Shown: positions 9,263-16,774 of the stretch, in pieces | Position numbering within the stretch: the first letter of the stretch is position 1 | How the letters are laid out: each line of letters opens with the position of its first letter | NCBI GenBank assembly: GCA_945870205.1 | Contig: CAMBRI010000006.1 | Span: forward strand, 1-47,668 | Length of the DNA: 47,668 nt | Direction of reading: 5' to 3' | Origin: Sulfuritalea hydrogenivorans sk43H | GTDB taxonomy: Bacteria > Pseudomonadota > Gammaproteobacteria > Burkholderiales > Rhodocyclaceae | The notes under the pieces: model-generated | Databases searched by the model: none | What the model was told of the DNA's origin: nothing | What the model saw: only the letters and a program-made list of their open reading frames with translations | Position numbers and translations under genes: made by a program

Positions 9263-10513
9263 GTGAGCAACGAAGCAGCAAGCGCAGGCCTCGACCCGGT
9301 TCGCGGCGACGGTTCGCCCCAGGATCAGACACCTGACGCTTTGGGGCCGGTCGGCCAGCTGACGACGCCACCACTGCCGGCGGCGTCCGTGCCCGACGTA
9401 AGGGACCGGATTTCAGCCCCAGCCGTTATCGCCCGTGAGCAGTGCCACGCGGCGAGGCATTGGCACCCGCTCAAGGACGGCCGCATTCAGTGCGACGTTT
9501 GCCCGCACGATTGCAAACTTTTAGAAGGACAGCGCGGCGCCTGCTTTGTGCGCGGCCGCTCCGAGCGCGGCATGGTGCTGACCACCTATGGTCGCTCATC
9601 GGGATTCAGCATCCATCCGATCGAAAGGAAACCACTCAACCATTTCTTTCCCGGTTCCAGCGTAGTTTCCGTCGGCACCGCCGGCTGCAACCTGGCCTGC
9701 GGGTTCTGCGAGAACGGAGATATTTCCAGGTCGCGCGACGTGGATCGACTGGCGGAAGAAGCCTCGCCGCTTGCCATTGCTCGAGCGGCGCGCGCCCATG
9801 GCAGCAAGAGCGTCGCCTTCACCTACAACGATCCGGTGGTGTTCTTCGAGTACGCACTGGATACCGCCGACGCATGCCATGAACTGGGGCTGAAGACGGT
9901 CGCCGTCACGGCAGGCTACATGCACGCGGCGCCGCGCTGGGAGTTCTACGCCAGGATGGACGCCGCCAACATCGACCTGAAAGCCTTCAGCGAAGACGCC
10001 TACGTGAAGTTGGCCGGGGCTCACCTCAAGTCCGTACTGGACACGCTGATCCACGTACGCTACGCCACCGACTGCTGGCTTGAGATCAGCACGCTGCTGA
10101 TCCCCGGCCACAACGATTCCGCGGCCGAGGTGAGCGCGCTGGCGCACTGGGTCGCCGGCGAACTCGGGCCGAACGTGCCGCTGCATTTCAACGCTTTTCG
10201 TCCGGACTGGAAGATGAAGAATGTTCCGCCGACGACACCTGCGGCCCTGGGCAAGGCACGCCGCGTGGCGCTCGATGCGGGTTTGAATCATGTCTATACG
10301 GACAAGGCGCACGACATCGAAGGTGGCACCACCTTCTGCCCCGGTTGCGGACGCGCGACCGTGGTCCGCGATTGCGGCGACATCCGCCACTACGAACTGA
10401 CGGCACAGGGCGCTTGCGCACACTGCGGGATGCGCATAGCCGGATGCTTTGGCGAATTCGTCCAGCCGTTTGGCGACAGGCGTATCCCTCTCGTGATGAA
10501 CGCTCGACACTGA
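9263..10513 (+). CDS. amrS: AmmeMemoRadiSam radical SAM enzyme, stand-alone copy
   Basis: A 416-residue member of the AmrS family, radical SAM enzymes of unknown reaction that normally accompany MEMO and AMMECR1 proteins. The cluster motif CxxxCxxC is C142, C146, C149 (AGCNLACGFCENG). An N-terminal CxxCxxxC (C77, C80, C84) and two C-terminal CxxC pairs (CPGC, CAHC) look like extra metal or zinc sites. GTG 9263 is preferred because of TGAGGA 8 bases upstream; ATG 9233 is an in-frame alternative. The copy at 29765-30862 is closely similar, but this one has an extended N terminus and lacks a MEMO/AMMECR1 partner. The residues after the cluster are ENGDIS rather than QNWDIS. A small membrane protein follows within 10 bases. 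Confidence 0.9.
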   Translation: MSNEAASAGLDPVRGDGSPQDQTPDALGPVGQLTTPPLPAASVPDVRDRISAPAVIAREQCHAARHWHPLKDGRIQCDVCPHDCKLLEGQRGACFVRGRSERGMVLTTYGRSSGFSIHPIERKPLNHFFPGSSVVSVGTAGCNLACGFCENGDISRSRDVDRLAEEASPLAIARAARAHGSKSVAFTYNDPVVFFEYALDTADACHELGLKTVAVTAGYMHAAPRWEFYARMDAANIDLKAFSEDAYVKLAGAHLKSVLDTLIHVRYATDCWLEISTLLIPGHNDSAAEVSALAHWVAGELGPNVPLHFNAFRPDWKMKNVPPTTPAALGKARRVALDAGLNHVYTDKAHDIEGGTTFCPGCGRATVVRDCGDIRHYELTAQGACAHCGMRIAGCFGEFVQPFGDRRIPLVMNARH

Positions 10514-10522
10514 GATCATGCC

Positions 10523-10705
10523 ATGCTGAAAGATCCTGCAGTCCGACGCCCGATCGCCCTGCTGCCGGGCATTGTCGGCGCCCTCGTGATGTTCCTCGCG
10601 CCGGAGACCTGGGCCGGCCTGGCGCTGCTGGCGGCAGGCGTCTCTCTCGAACTGATCGGCATCGCGCTGCGGCATCGGGATCCACCCCGAATGCACAGAC
10701 CATGA
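10523..10705 (+). CDS. Small two-helix membrane protein
   Basis: A 60-residue protein with two hydrophobic segments (PIALLPGIVGALVMFLA and WAGLALLAAGVSLELIGIAL) and a basic, Pro-containing tail. It starts 9 bases after the stop of amrS, so the two are likely co-transcribed. I recognise no family. The hydrophobic pattern and tight spacing support it as real, but no strong ribosome site is visible. Confidence 0.55.
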   Translation: MLKDPAVRRPIALLPGIVGALVMFLAPETWAGLALLAAGVSLELIGIALRHRDPPRMHRP

Positions 10706-10778
10706 CCGCCACAATTTGCTGGATACCTGCAGCGGTGGCCGACCCGATGTTGCCGCAGCACAAACAAGGAGAATGATC

Positions 10779-11276
10779 ATGCTGGATTCATTGAAACAAA
10801 CCAGGATCGGCCACGAAATCGGACGCGCTTGGGACAACCTGGCAGAGGGCTGGCGGGAAATGTTCAGCCGCGGCAGCAATGCACTGACCCAGTTCGTCGA
10901 TGGCAAGGAAGAACAGTATCCCAAGGGCTCACTACTGGCGCCCTTCCCGCGCTGGAGCCTGCTGGCCGGCGAGGTCGAAGAGACCGACAAGGAGATCGTG
11001 GTGCGCCTGGAACTGCCGGGGATGCGGAAAGAGGACTGCCAGATCACGGTCGACGGAAATATGCTTTACGTCAGCGGCGAGAAGCACGCCGAGCGCTCAA
11101 GCCATGACAGTACCTACCATGTCACGGAACGCGCCTACGGATCGTTCCAGCGCACCATCGCCCTGCCGCGCAACGTGTTCGCAGATCAGGCCAGTGCCTG
11201 CTACAAGAATGGCGTGATGACGATACGTCTGCCCAAAGCCAGCGCAGAGCGCTCACATGCCATTCGGGTTGCATGA
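10779..11276 (+). CDS. Small heat shock protein, Hsp20 family (first copy)
   Basis: A 165-residue alpha-crystallin-type chaperone that holds unfolding proteins in the cytosol. The crystallin domain (about 60-155) has the usual LELPGMRKED loop, a conserved Gly/Asn turn (VDGNMLYVSGEK), YGSFQRTIALP near the dimer interface, and a C-terminal NGVMTIRLPKA strand. Start 10779 is set by AAGGAG 7 bases upstream; ATG 10773 would be too close. It converges on a second, clearly different Hsp20 gene (11495-11941). Confidence 0.93.
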   Translation: MLDSLKQTRIGHEIGRAWDNLAEGWREMFSRGSNALTQFVDGKEEQYPKGSLLAPFPRWSLLAGEVEETDKEIVVRLELPGMRKEDCQITVDGNMLYVSGEKHAERSSHDSTYHVTERAYGSFQRTIALPRNVFADQASACYKNGVMTIRLPKASAERSHAIRVA

Positions 11277-11453
11277 AGCGGCGCGGACACGATTGGAGCC
11301 AACTAGAACCAGCGGCCATCTCCCGATCAGAAACACCGCAGAAACACCAGTCAATGACCGACCGGACCGGTTATTTTCGGGTTCCGGCAAGGCCACGCAA
11401 GTCGAGCATTGGCAGGGACCCAAAGGCCTACGCCGAATCCGCCACACCTGCCC

Positions 11454-11486
11454 CCCTGTTCGCCGCCACCACGGTGGCGAACAGGG
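11454..11486. terminator. Inverted repeat between convergent Hsp20 genes, possible terminator
   Basis: Perfect 11-base arms (11454-11464 and 11476-11486) that can extend inward through GCCACC/GGTGGC pairing. It lies between the ends of two convergent Hsp20 genes and probably limits read-through, but neither side has a T tract, so intrinsic termination is uncertain. Confidence 0.5.
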
Positions 11487-11494
11487 CACAGGAG

Positions 11495-11941
11495 TCAGGA
11501 AACTGCAATTTGCGTTGCGGCCGTGCCTTTCCTCTTGGGCAGAACGGCTTCCAGCACACCATCAGCGTACTTGGCCTGCGCCGCGCCCTGCTCGACTTCG
11601 CTATCCAGCGTGAAGCTGCGCGACACCTGTCCGTAGTAGCGCTCGCTATGGACAAGCTTCTTGCCTTGCTTCTGCTCGGTTTCCTTTTTCACCTCGGCGC
11701 TGATGGATACCAGATTGCCGTCCACCGAAATATGGATGTCTTCCTTCTTGACGCCGGGGATCTCGGCCTTGACCGTAAAGGCCTTGTCGTCCTCGCTGAC
11801 TTCCAGCTTCATTTGCGGCGCACCGTTTGCTCCCTGAAATAGCGGACGCACCATAAAGCCCTTGAACAGGTTGTCGAAGTCGCTGAACGGATCGATCCAG
11901 GGCAAATCGTTGATCGGTTTGAAGCGCGTGATATTGGCCAT
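11495..11941 (-). CDS. Small heat shock protein, Hsp20 family (second copy)
   Basis: A 148-residue alpha-crystallin-type chaperone. The start is set by AAGGAG 8 bases upstream. The crystallin domain runs from MKLEVSEDDKAFTVKAEIPG to GVLEAVLPKRK and includes the IPGVKKEDIHISVDGN turn and the SRSFTLDSEVE strand. It differs clearly from the Hsp20 at 10779, so the pair is not a recent duplication. It is the last gene of a minus-strand set that also holds a DUF2934 protein, an unknown small protein and a PAS protein, suggesting induction as part of a stress response. Confidence 0.93.
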   Translation of the reverse strand: MANITRFKPINDLPWIDPFSDFDNLFKGFMVRPLFQGANGAPQMKLEVSEDDKAFTVKAEIPGVKKEDIHISVDGNLVSISAEVKKETEQKQGKKLVHSERYYGQVSRSFTLDSEVEQGAAQAKYADGVLEAVLPKRKGTAATQIAVS

Positions 11942-12019
11942 GATTTTCTCTCCTTGAACACAATTGGCTAGCGGTGATGAGACGGAGGGCTAGCGGGCAC
12001 AAACGGTCACGCGGCGGGC

Positions 12020-12256
12020 CTAGTGTCGTGGAGCAAAAACGGCCTCCACATCCGCTTCGGCCTGCAGCCAGTCGGCCATTTCGTTGCCGGGAGCAAAGCC
12101 GCGCTGTTCGGCGCGGAAATAGGCGGCCTCGGCGATCATCTGCTCGCGCGGGCAACTCACATCCCCGGATACCGCTTCCGGCCCGACCGCACCCACACTC
12201 GGTCGCGCCTTGCCGTTGCCTTTGCTTCTGGTGCCTGATTCGGTTCTTGCGCTCAT
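12020..12256 (-). CDS. DUF2934 small stress-associated protein
   Basis: A 78-residue protein whose C-terminal half (REQMIAEAAYFRAEQRG, ending ADWLQAEADVE) matches DUF2934, a short helical family of unknown function often found beside Hsp20 genes. Start 12256 is chosen because AAAGGAGG lies 5 bases upstream. An in-frame ATG at 12349 overlaps the upstream stop as ATGA and would add 31 residues, so two translation products are possible. The N-terminal part is basic and low in complexity. Confidence 0.75.
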   Translation of the reverse strand: MSARTESGTRSKGNGKARPSVGAVGPEAVSGDVSCPREQMIAEAAYFRAEQRGFAPGNEMADWLQAEADVEAVFAPRH

Positions 12257-12345
12257 AATTTCCTCCTTTGGTTGATGCGTCGTTGTGCCGACGGTATCCG
12301 GCATATAGAAACGGAAGTCGCCTTCCGGCAGGTCAAACAGGAAAC

Positions 12346-12690
12346 TCATCGAGGCGACCCGTCCTGCAGCAGGCAGCGATCCACTGAAGGTCCGGTGTTG
12401 CGCGCTGCCGGGTGGGCGGCAAGGCTGCGGCAATTGATGCAGACCAAGGCCTTAAGGGACGCCAGTGATTCCGTGGAATAGTCGTTTGCGACGACCTGAT
12501 CTTCGACCAGTTTCGACATCCGCATAAGACCGGCACGCAAGGGGTCGTCGGTCGCCAGGCGTTGCGCCCAAGTTCGCCCCGTCCGCACGATGTCGGCGAA
12601 CACGCCCTGCCCACCGCGGGAAATGCAGTCGGCAGGGGGACACCGGGCGGTGGCAGCCTCCAGATTCCGACGGTAGGCGATATCCATCAA
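12346..12690 (-). CDS. Hypothetical protein between the PAS and DUF2934 genes
   Basis: A 114-residue soluble protein starting MMDIAYRRNLEAATARCPPADC, with a helical middle (RTWAQRLATDDPLRAGLMRMSKL in part) and a CxxC (CINC) near the C terminus. I do not recognise the family. Its ATG overlaps the stop of the PAS gene (12687-12690), and its own stop overlaps a possible start of the DUF2934 frame (12346-12349), so it sits in a tightly coupled operon. Five cysteines are present, which may fit a redox-linked role, but no metal site is clear. Confidence 0.6.
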   Translation of the reverse strand: MMDIAYRRNLEAATARCPPADCISRGGQGVFADIVRTGRTWAQRLATDDPLRAGLMRMSKLVEDQVVANDYSTESLASLKALVCINCRSLAAHPAARNTGPSVDRCLLQDGSPR

Positions 12691-13124
12691 CGATCTCCAA
12701 GTCCGGCGTCGACCCGGCCCATCGCATTCGGGCTGCGCAGGGTGAGCAGAACCATTTCCTGGCCGTCCGTCACCATTTGCGACAGTTTGAGTTCAACCGG
12801 AAAGCCCTGGCCGGCGGCATCTTTCGCGTCGAACCTTCGCCACTCGCCGCTGCCGCAAAGGTAGACCAAATGGCGTGCGCTAAAGCTCGGGGAACTTCCG
12901 TCGAGAAACAGGCCCGTGATGAAATCGGAGATTCTCCTTCCGATCAGTTTGGCTTGGCCTGCACCAAACATGGCGGCTGCGGGTACCCCGCAACTGAGAA
13001 TCATGCCGACTCGATCGAGAATCAGCGTTCCGTGAGCGTCGTGAATAGCGTCCTTGCCCGCCGGCAAGGATGGATTCGGCCTGGACCCGGCCTGCGGAAG
13101 CTCCGTTGAATACTGCCCGATCAT
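12687..13124 (-). CDS. Single PAS-domain protein
   Basis: A 145-residue protein made essentially of one PAS fold: HGTLILDRVGMILSCG opens the sheet, FGAGQAKLIGRRISDFI is the helix segment, and GFPVELKLSQM with EMVLLTLRS close it. No output domain follows, so it would act through a partner. ATG 13124 is used, with a weak AAGGTG site upstream. It is the first gene of the operon leading to the DUF2934 and Hsp20 genes. A sigma-70-like promoter (TTGCAT at 13217-13222, 16 bases, TATCTT at 13195-13200 on the minus strand) adjoins the candidate operator at 13220-13243. Confidence 0.75.
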   Translation of the reverse strand: MIGQYSTELPQAGSRPNPSLPAGKDAIHDAHGTLILDRVGMILSCGVPAAAMFGAGQAKLIGRRISDFITGLFLDGSSPSFSARHLVYLCGSGEWRRFDAKDAAGQGFPVELKLSQMVTDGQEMVLLTLRSPNAMGRVDAGLGDR

Positions 13125-13219
13125 GACAGACACCTTGGTTGAGGCCACGCTTTCGGCTTGGCAAAAATTGGACGAATATGAAACCTGTGTGCGAAAGATA
13201 TCGACCAAACCAGGCAATG

Positions 13220-13243
13220 CAAATACCGGCGCTGCCGTATTTT
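13220..13243. promoter_or_regulatory. Candidate operator, site C (AATAC-N10-GTATT)
   Basis: CAAATAC (13220-13226), 10-base spacer, GTATTTT (13237-13243). It overlaps the edge of a plausible -35 element for the minus-strand PAS operon, a position fitting a class II activator or a repressor. Confidence 0.45.
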
Positions 13244-13440
13244 GGCTACCGGAATACTGGTATCGACTCCCCCTCTCTGCCGCCAGACTGGCAATCTCCG
13301 GGGATATGCGGAGCGGAGCGCAACCTCGTCCCGTCCGGATTCAGGAAACGCACACCGATGCCCCGGCCGCCACTTGGGCACGCTCGACCACGTGGTCGCC
13401 GGCGGCGCCGATCCTCGCTGTTAATTGAGGCGTCATGGGC

Positions 13441-13470
13441 AAAAAAAAAGCCCCGGCGACCGAGCGGGCG
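13441..13470 (-). terminator. Rho-independent terminator of the small exported-protein genes
   Basis: On the minus strand a GC-rich hairpin (13450-13469, GCCC/GGGC outer stem with an inner CGG/CCG stem) is followed by nine T (13449-13441). It lies about 45 bases after the stop of the 13515-13835 gene. Confidence 0.75.
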
Positions 13471-13514
13471 TTTCATTCTCATTCGCCGATCAATGAAATC
13501 CGGCAAAGTGGCAT

Positions 13515-13835
13515 TTATTGCCTGCGCTGTTCGCGGCGACCTCGCGGCGCGCGGTCCGGATAGATGTCGCGTCCCGCTTCATGCACGTCGCGCCTCAGTT
13601 GGCGGCGTTCCTCGGGCGACATGCGGCCGGCGCCATCAGGAGTTGCGGTATCGCGCGGAGCCGATTGCTCGGAGCGTTGCTCGGCGGGCATCATGCGCTG
13701 GGGGCCACCGCCGTTGGCCATGCGACCCCGTTGTGCTCGCAGTGGTTCCTGCGCCGCAACGCTTGAGGCGAGAAGCCACAATACGCCCGCCACACTCGCC
13801 AAACCGGCCAATCCCGCCCTGCGTTTTGCTGTCAC
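13515..13835 (-). CDS. Small exported Arg-rich protein
   Basis: A 106-residue protein with an N-terminal signal peptide (basic RR, hydrophobic LAGLASVAGVLWLLASSV, then AAQ) and a charged mature region rich in Arg, Gln and Pro, ending PEERRQLRRDVHEAGRDIY plus a basic tail. The start codon is GTG with GAGG upstream. I recognise no characterised family. It follows the 44-residue exported peptide by 19 bases, and the pair ends at a strong terminator. Both lie divergent to ompR, so control by that regulator is plausible. Confidence 0.65.
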   Translation of the reverse strand: MTAKRRAGLAGLASVAGVLWLLASSVAAQEPLRAQRGRMANGGGPQRMMPAEQRSEQSAPRDTATPDGAGRMSPEERRQLRRDVHEAGRDIYPDRAPRGRREQRRQ

Positions 13836-13854
13836 AGCCCGCCCTCTGTCGCGA

Positions 13855-13989
13855 TCAATGAAGGATATTGTAAACCTGCTGGCCGGCGAAGCTGCTGGCG
13901 GCCATCAGATGATCAATGCCGGACTGCGGCTCGGAACCCCATAAAGCCAGTCCTGCTGCCAAAGCCATGCTGAAGAATAGTGCTTTCAT
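13855..13989 (-). CDS. 44-residue exported peptide
   Basis: A small gene with a good ribosome site (GGAGG, 5 bases upstream of ATG 13989). The peptide starts MKALFFSMALAAGLALWGSE, a signal peptide or single membrane helix, and ends in a short tail (SSFAGQQVYNILH). It lies 19 bases upstream of the small Arg-rich exported protein and divergent to the OmpR-type regulator. I recognise no family. Support comes from the ribosome site, the signal-like sequence and operon position; a longer frame covering the same bases has no such signals. Confidence 0.55.
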   Translation of the reverse strand: MKALFFSMALAAGLALWGSEPQSGIDHLMAASSFAGQQVYNILH

Positions 13990-14089
13990 GATTGCCTCCG
14001 ATGTTCTGCCTTCGATTCACGTGCCAATTGTTTTGACACGCTTGCATTCTGTTCAGGGGCTGTAAGTCAAATGTTGCTGTCAGGCCGGC

Positions 14090-14106
14090 TTTGTAATCGT
14101 TTGTAA
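14090..14106. promoter_or_regulatory. Tandem TTTGTAA repeat, possible OmpR-type binding site
   Basis: TTTGTAA occurs at 14090-14096 and 14100-14106, a 10-base period. OmpR-family regulators commonly bind direct repeats with 10-11-base spacing. It lies between the divergent regulator gene (14151, plus) and the exported-peptide gene (13989, minus), fitting autoregulation and control of both. Confidence 0.4.
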
Positions 14107-14150
14107 AGGCTGCTGGCAGGATGCGCCTGATCCGGCTAGGATTGGCGCCC

Positions 14151-14879
14151 ATGAACGACACCAAAGCCAAGATTCTTGTCGTCGATGACGACCTCCGCCT
14201 GCGCCAGTTGCTCGAGCGCTATCTTGCCGATCAGGGCTTCGTGGTCAAAGCCGTGCCCGACGCGCCCGGCATGGACCGCGCGCTCGAGCGCGAGCTGTAT
14301 GACCTGATTGTGCTCGACCTCATGCTGCCGGGCGAAGACGGCCTGGCCATCTGCCGCAGACTGCGAGGGGCTGCCAACCCGGTGAGCATCATCATGCTGA
14401 CGGCGAAGGGCGACGAGGTGGACCGCATCGTCGGCCTTGAAATCGGCGCCGATGATTACCTGCCCAAGCCCTTCAATCCGCGCGAACTGGTGGCGCGCAT
14501 CCATGCCGTGCTGCGCCGCCGTGCCGCACCGCCGCCGCCGGGCGCGCCGGCCATCACCGAAGAAAGCGTGAGTTTCGGCAAGGTGAGCATCAACCTGGCG
14601 ACGCGCGAACTCGAACGCGAGGAGGTGTGCACCCTGCTCACCTCGGGCGAGTTCGGCCTGCTGCGGGTGCTGCTGGAACATCCGCGCCAGCCGATGAGCC
14701 GCGACAAGCTAATGGAACTGGCGCGCGGTCGCGAATACGAGGTCTTCGATCGCGCCATCGACGTGCAGATTTCGCGCTTGCGCAAACTGGTCGAGGAAGA
14801 TCCCGGCAAGCCGCGCTATATCCAGACCGTGTGGGGCTTCGGCTATGTATTCGTGCCCGACGGCAAAAAGCACGAATGA
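14151..14879 (+). CDS. ompR: OmpR-type response regulator
   Basis: A 242-residue regulator with a receiver domain (acidic pocket D12-D14, phospho-acceptor D56 in VLDLMLPG, K106 in YLPKPF) and a winged-helix DNA-binding domain (about 150-240) that includes RAIDVQISRLRKLVEEDPG and YIQTVWGFGYVF. ATG 14151 matches the conserved start of the family; an upstream in-frame ATG at 14121 would add ten unlikely residues. The kinase gene EnvZ follows about 100 bases downstream. Which genes it controls is unknown here; the tandem TTTGTAA repeat just upstream suggests autoregulation. Confidence 0.93.
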   Translation: MNDTKAKILVVDDDLRLRQLLERYLADQGFVVKAVPDAPGMDRALERELYDLIVLDLMLPGEDGLAICRRLRGAANPVSIIMLTAKGDEVDRIVGLEIGADDYLPKPFNPRELVARIHAVLRRRAAPPPPGAPAITEESVSFGKVSINLATRELEREEVCTLLTSGEFGLLRVLLEHPRQPMSRDKLMELARGREYEVFDRAIDVQISRLRKLVEEDPGKPRYIQTVWGFGYVFVPDGKKHE

Positions 14880-14979
14880 TTCCTGGCGCATTGAAACCGA
14901 TCCCTTGCCGACTGCACCTTGCCGTGCTGCTGTGCCGCCTGCGGCAGGTCTTCGCGTCTCGCTTGCACTACGGGTTGGG

Positions 14980-16320
14980 ATGAAACTGCTGCCGCGCTCT
15001 CTGCTGTGGCGCACTTTCCTGTTCGTCGCACTACTGATGATGCTCTCGGTTGCGGCCTGGTTTGCCATTTTTCGCAGCTATGAACGCGAACCACGCGCCA
15101 GGCAACTGGCACAAACGCTGGTCAGCGTCGCCAACCTGACACGCGCCGCACTGATTTCGGCTCGCCCCGAGGCCCGCCGCGGTTTGTTGCGCGACCTGTC
15201 CGACCGCGAAGGGATCCACATCTACCCGGCCGACGCGGCGGATCGAGTCGAAGCCTTGCCCGACCGGGCTTTCCTGCACCGCGTGCAAGAACTGGTCAGG
15301 GAACAGATGGGGCCAAACACCCGCCTGAGTCTGGAGCGCGAAGGCGAGCAGGCCTTGTTCGTCAACTTCCGGATCGATGACAGCGAAGAAGGCGATTACT
15401 GGCTGGCGCTGCCGCGCGAACGAATCGAGCGCGTGTTTCCGCTGGGCTGGCTGGGCTGGGGCGTCGCCGCCCTGCTGCTGTCGCTGTTCGGCGCCTGGCT
15501 GATCGTGTTCCGCATCACCCGACCGCTCAAGGCCTTGCAAGAAGCTGCGCACAAAATCGGCGCGGGTGAAACGCCGACCCGCCTCAACGAAAGCGGCCCC
15601 ACCGAACTGGCAACCGTCGCCCATGCCTTCAACCAGATGAGCGCCGACCTGGCGCAGATAGACCAGGATCGTGCGCTGATCCTGGCCGGAATCTCGCACG
15701 ACCTGCGCACGCCGCTGACGCGCCTGCGCATGGGCATCGAAATGTCCGCGGATGAAGATCTGCGCGAGGGCATGACTGCCGACGTAGAGGAAATGGACAA
15801 GACCATTGGCCAGTTTCTCGATTTCGCCCGTTCAGAAGGGGGCGAAGCGCAGCAGGAAGTGGATGTCGCCGCCCTGCTGGCGGAACTGTCGACCCAATAC
15901 CAGCGCCGTGGATTCAAAGTGGAGATAGCCAAGTCGGCGGCACCGGCTCGTGCCCTACCGGTGCGCCCGCAGGCCCTGCGCCGCGCGGTAAGCAACCTGA
16001 TCGACAATGCGCTGCGCTATGCGGGCAGCGAATCCGTGGTTGAAGTGGAACTGGATTCCAGCGCGAATGAATTCGCCATCGAGGTGCGCGATCGCGGTCC
16101 CGGCATCCCGCAGGAGGAAGTCGAACGCATCAAGCGGCCCTTCGCCCGGCTGGAAACCGCGCGCAGCAACACGGCCGGTGCCGGACTGGGGCTGGCAATC
16201 GTCGAGCGGATTGCACGCTCCCACAATGGCCGACTGGACCTGCTGCCGCGCCCCGGCGGCGGCCTGATTGCGCGTCTTGTGCTGGCCCGGACGCCGCTGA
16301 CAGCGGCCTCCCTTCCATGA
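14980..16320 (+). CDS. envZ: EnvZ-type sensor histidine kinase
   Basis: A 446-residue inner-membrane kinase. Transmembrane segments lie at about 11-31 and 157-178, flanking a periplasmic domain of about 125 residues. A HAMP domain follows (RITRPLKALQEAA), then HisKA with the phospho-acceptor His240 (ILAGISHDLRTPLTRLR) and HATPase_c with NLIDNALRYAG, DRGPGIP and GAGLGLAIVERIA. The periplasmic domain is larger than that of chemoreceptor-like sensors but typical of EnvZ. The start MKLLPRSLLWRTF matches the family, although the ribosome site is weak. Its stop overlaps the start of a globin gene as ATGA. Confidence 0.93.
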   Translation: MKLLPRSLLWRTFLFVALLMMLSVAAWFAIFRSYEREPRARQLAQTLVSVANLTRAALISARPEARRGLLRDLSDREGIHIYPADAADRVEALPDRAFLHRVQELVREQMGPNTRLSLEREGEQALFVNFRIDDSEEGDYWLALPRERIERVFPLGWLGWGVAALLLSLFGAWLIVFRITRPLKALQEAAHKIGAGETPTRLNESGPTELATVAHAFNQMSADLAQIDQDRALILAGISHDLRTPLTRLRMGIEMSADEDLREGMTADVEEMDKTIGQFLDFARSEGGEAQQEVDVAALLAELSTQYQRRGFKVEIAKSAAPARALPVRPQALRRAVSNLIDNALRYAGSESVVEVELDSSANEFAIEVRDRGPGIPQEEVERIKRPFARLETARSNTAGAGLGLAIVERIARSHNGRLDLLPRPGGGLIARLVLARTPLTAASLP

Positions 16321-16718
16321 ACCAGGCCGACCCGACCACTCCCTTTGCCAGGATCGGCGGCGAGGCTGCCGTGCGCCGCCTCGTCAAGCGCTTCTATGAG
16401 TTGATGGACACCCTGCCCGAGGCCTATGGCATCCGCAAACTGCACCAACCCGATCTCTCGGGCGCCGAGGACAAGCTGTTCATGTACCTTAGCGGCTGGC
16501 TGGGCGGCCCGCAGCTTTATACGGAGAAATACGGCCATCCGCGCCTGCGCGCGCGTCATCTGCCCTTCCCGATCGGAACTGATGAAGCCGAACAGTGGAT
16601 GCTGTGCATGCGCCAGGCGATGGCCGAGAACATCGCCGACGAGGCCTTGCGTGCCGGCCTGGACAAGGCCTTGAGCGACCTGGCCTTGCACATGCGCAAC
16701 AAGGCAAACTCCGGGTAG
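16317..16718 (+). CDS. Group II truncated haemoglobin
   Basis: A 133-residue single-domain globin of the trHbO type, a cytosolic haem protein that binds O2 and other small ligands. Features include the N-terminal GGEAAVRRLVKRFYELMD helix, KLFMYLSGWLGGPQLY, the proximal-His segment RARHLPFPI and the conserved Trp in DEAEQWMLCM. Its ATG overlaps the EnvZ stop, so it is probably made together with the two-component system. This suggests a link between oxygen or nitric-oxide exposure and EnvZ/OmpR output, which is inference only. The gene converges on the AI-2E permease gene. Confidence 0.93.
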   Translation: MNQADPTTPFARIGGEAAVRRLVKRFYELMDTLPEAYGIRKLHQPDLSGAEDKLFMYLSGWLGGPQLYTEKYGHPRLRARHLPFPIGTDEAEQWMLCMRQAMAENIADEALRAGLDKALSDLALHMRNKANSG

Positions 16719-16774
16719 GGGGCCGCTGCATTGCGCCTTGGCCCGGAATGATGGAGACCGGGAATCAGCGCGTC

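Larger units (their letters stand above)
13125..13514. other. Intergenic region with promoter, operator and terminator
   Basis: 390 bases without a credible gene. It holds a minus-strand promoter for the PAS/DUF2934/Hsp20 operon (-10 at 13195-13200, -35 at 13217-13222), the AATAC-N10-GTATT site C (13220-13243), a further GAATAC half site (13252-13257), and the terminator of the next minus-strand genes (13441-13470). Open frames across it show no recognisable protein. Confidence 0.55.

Noticed and set aside
9596-11047. 483-residue minus-strand frame opposite amrS and Hsp20
   Set aside because: It crosses two convincing plus-strand genes and shows no domain.
13139-13861. 240-residue plus-strand frame between the PAS gene and the Arg-rich protein gene
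   Set aside because: It crosses the promoter/operator region and terminator and is antisense to an exported-protein gene; no domain is seen.
14845-14979. 45-residue upstream extension of EnvZ
   Set aside because: It would overlap the end of ompR and put a non-signal sequence before the first membrane helix; MKLLPRSLLWRTF is the usual EnvZ start.
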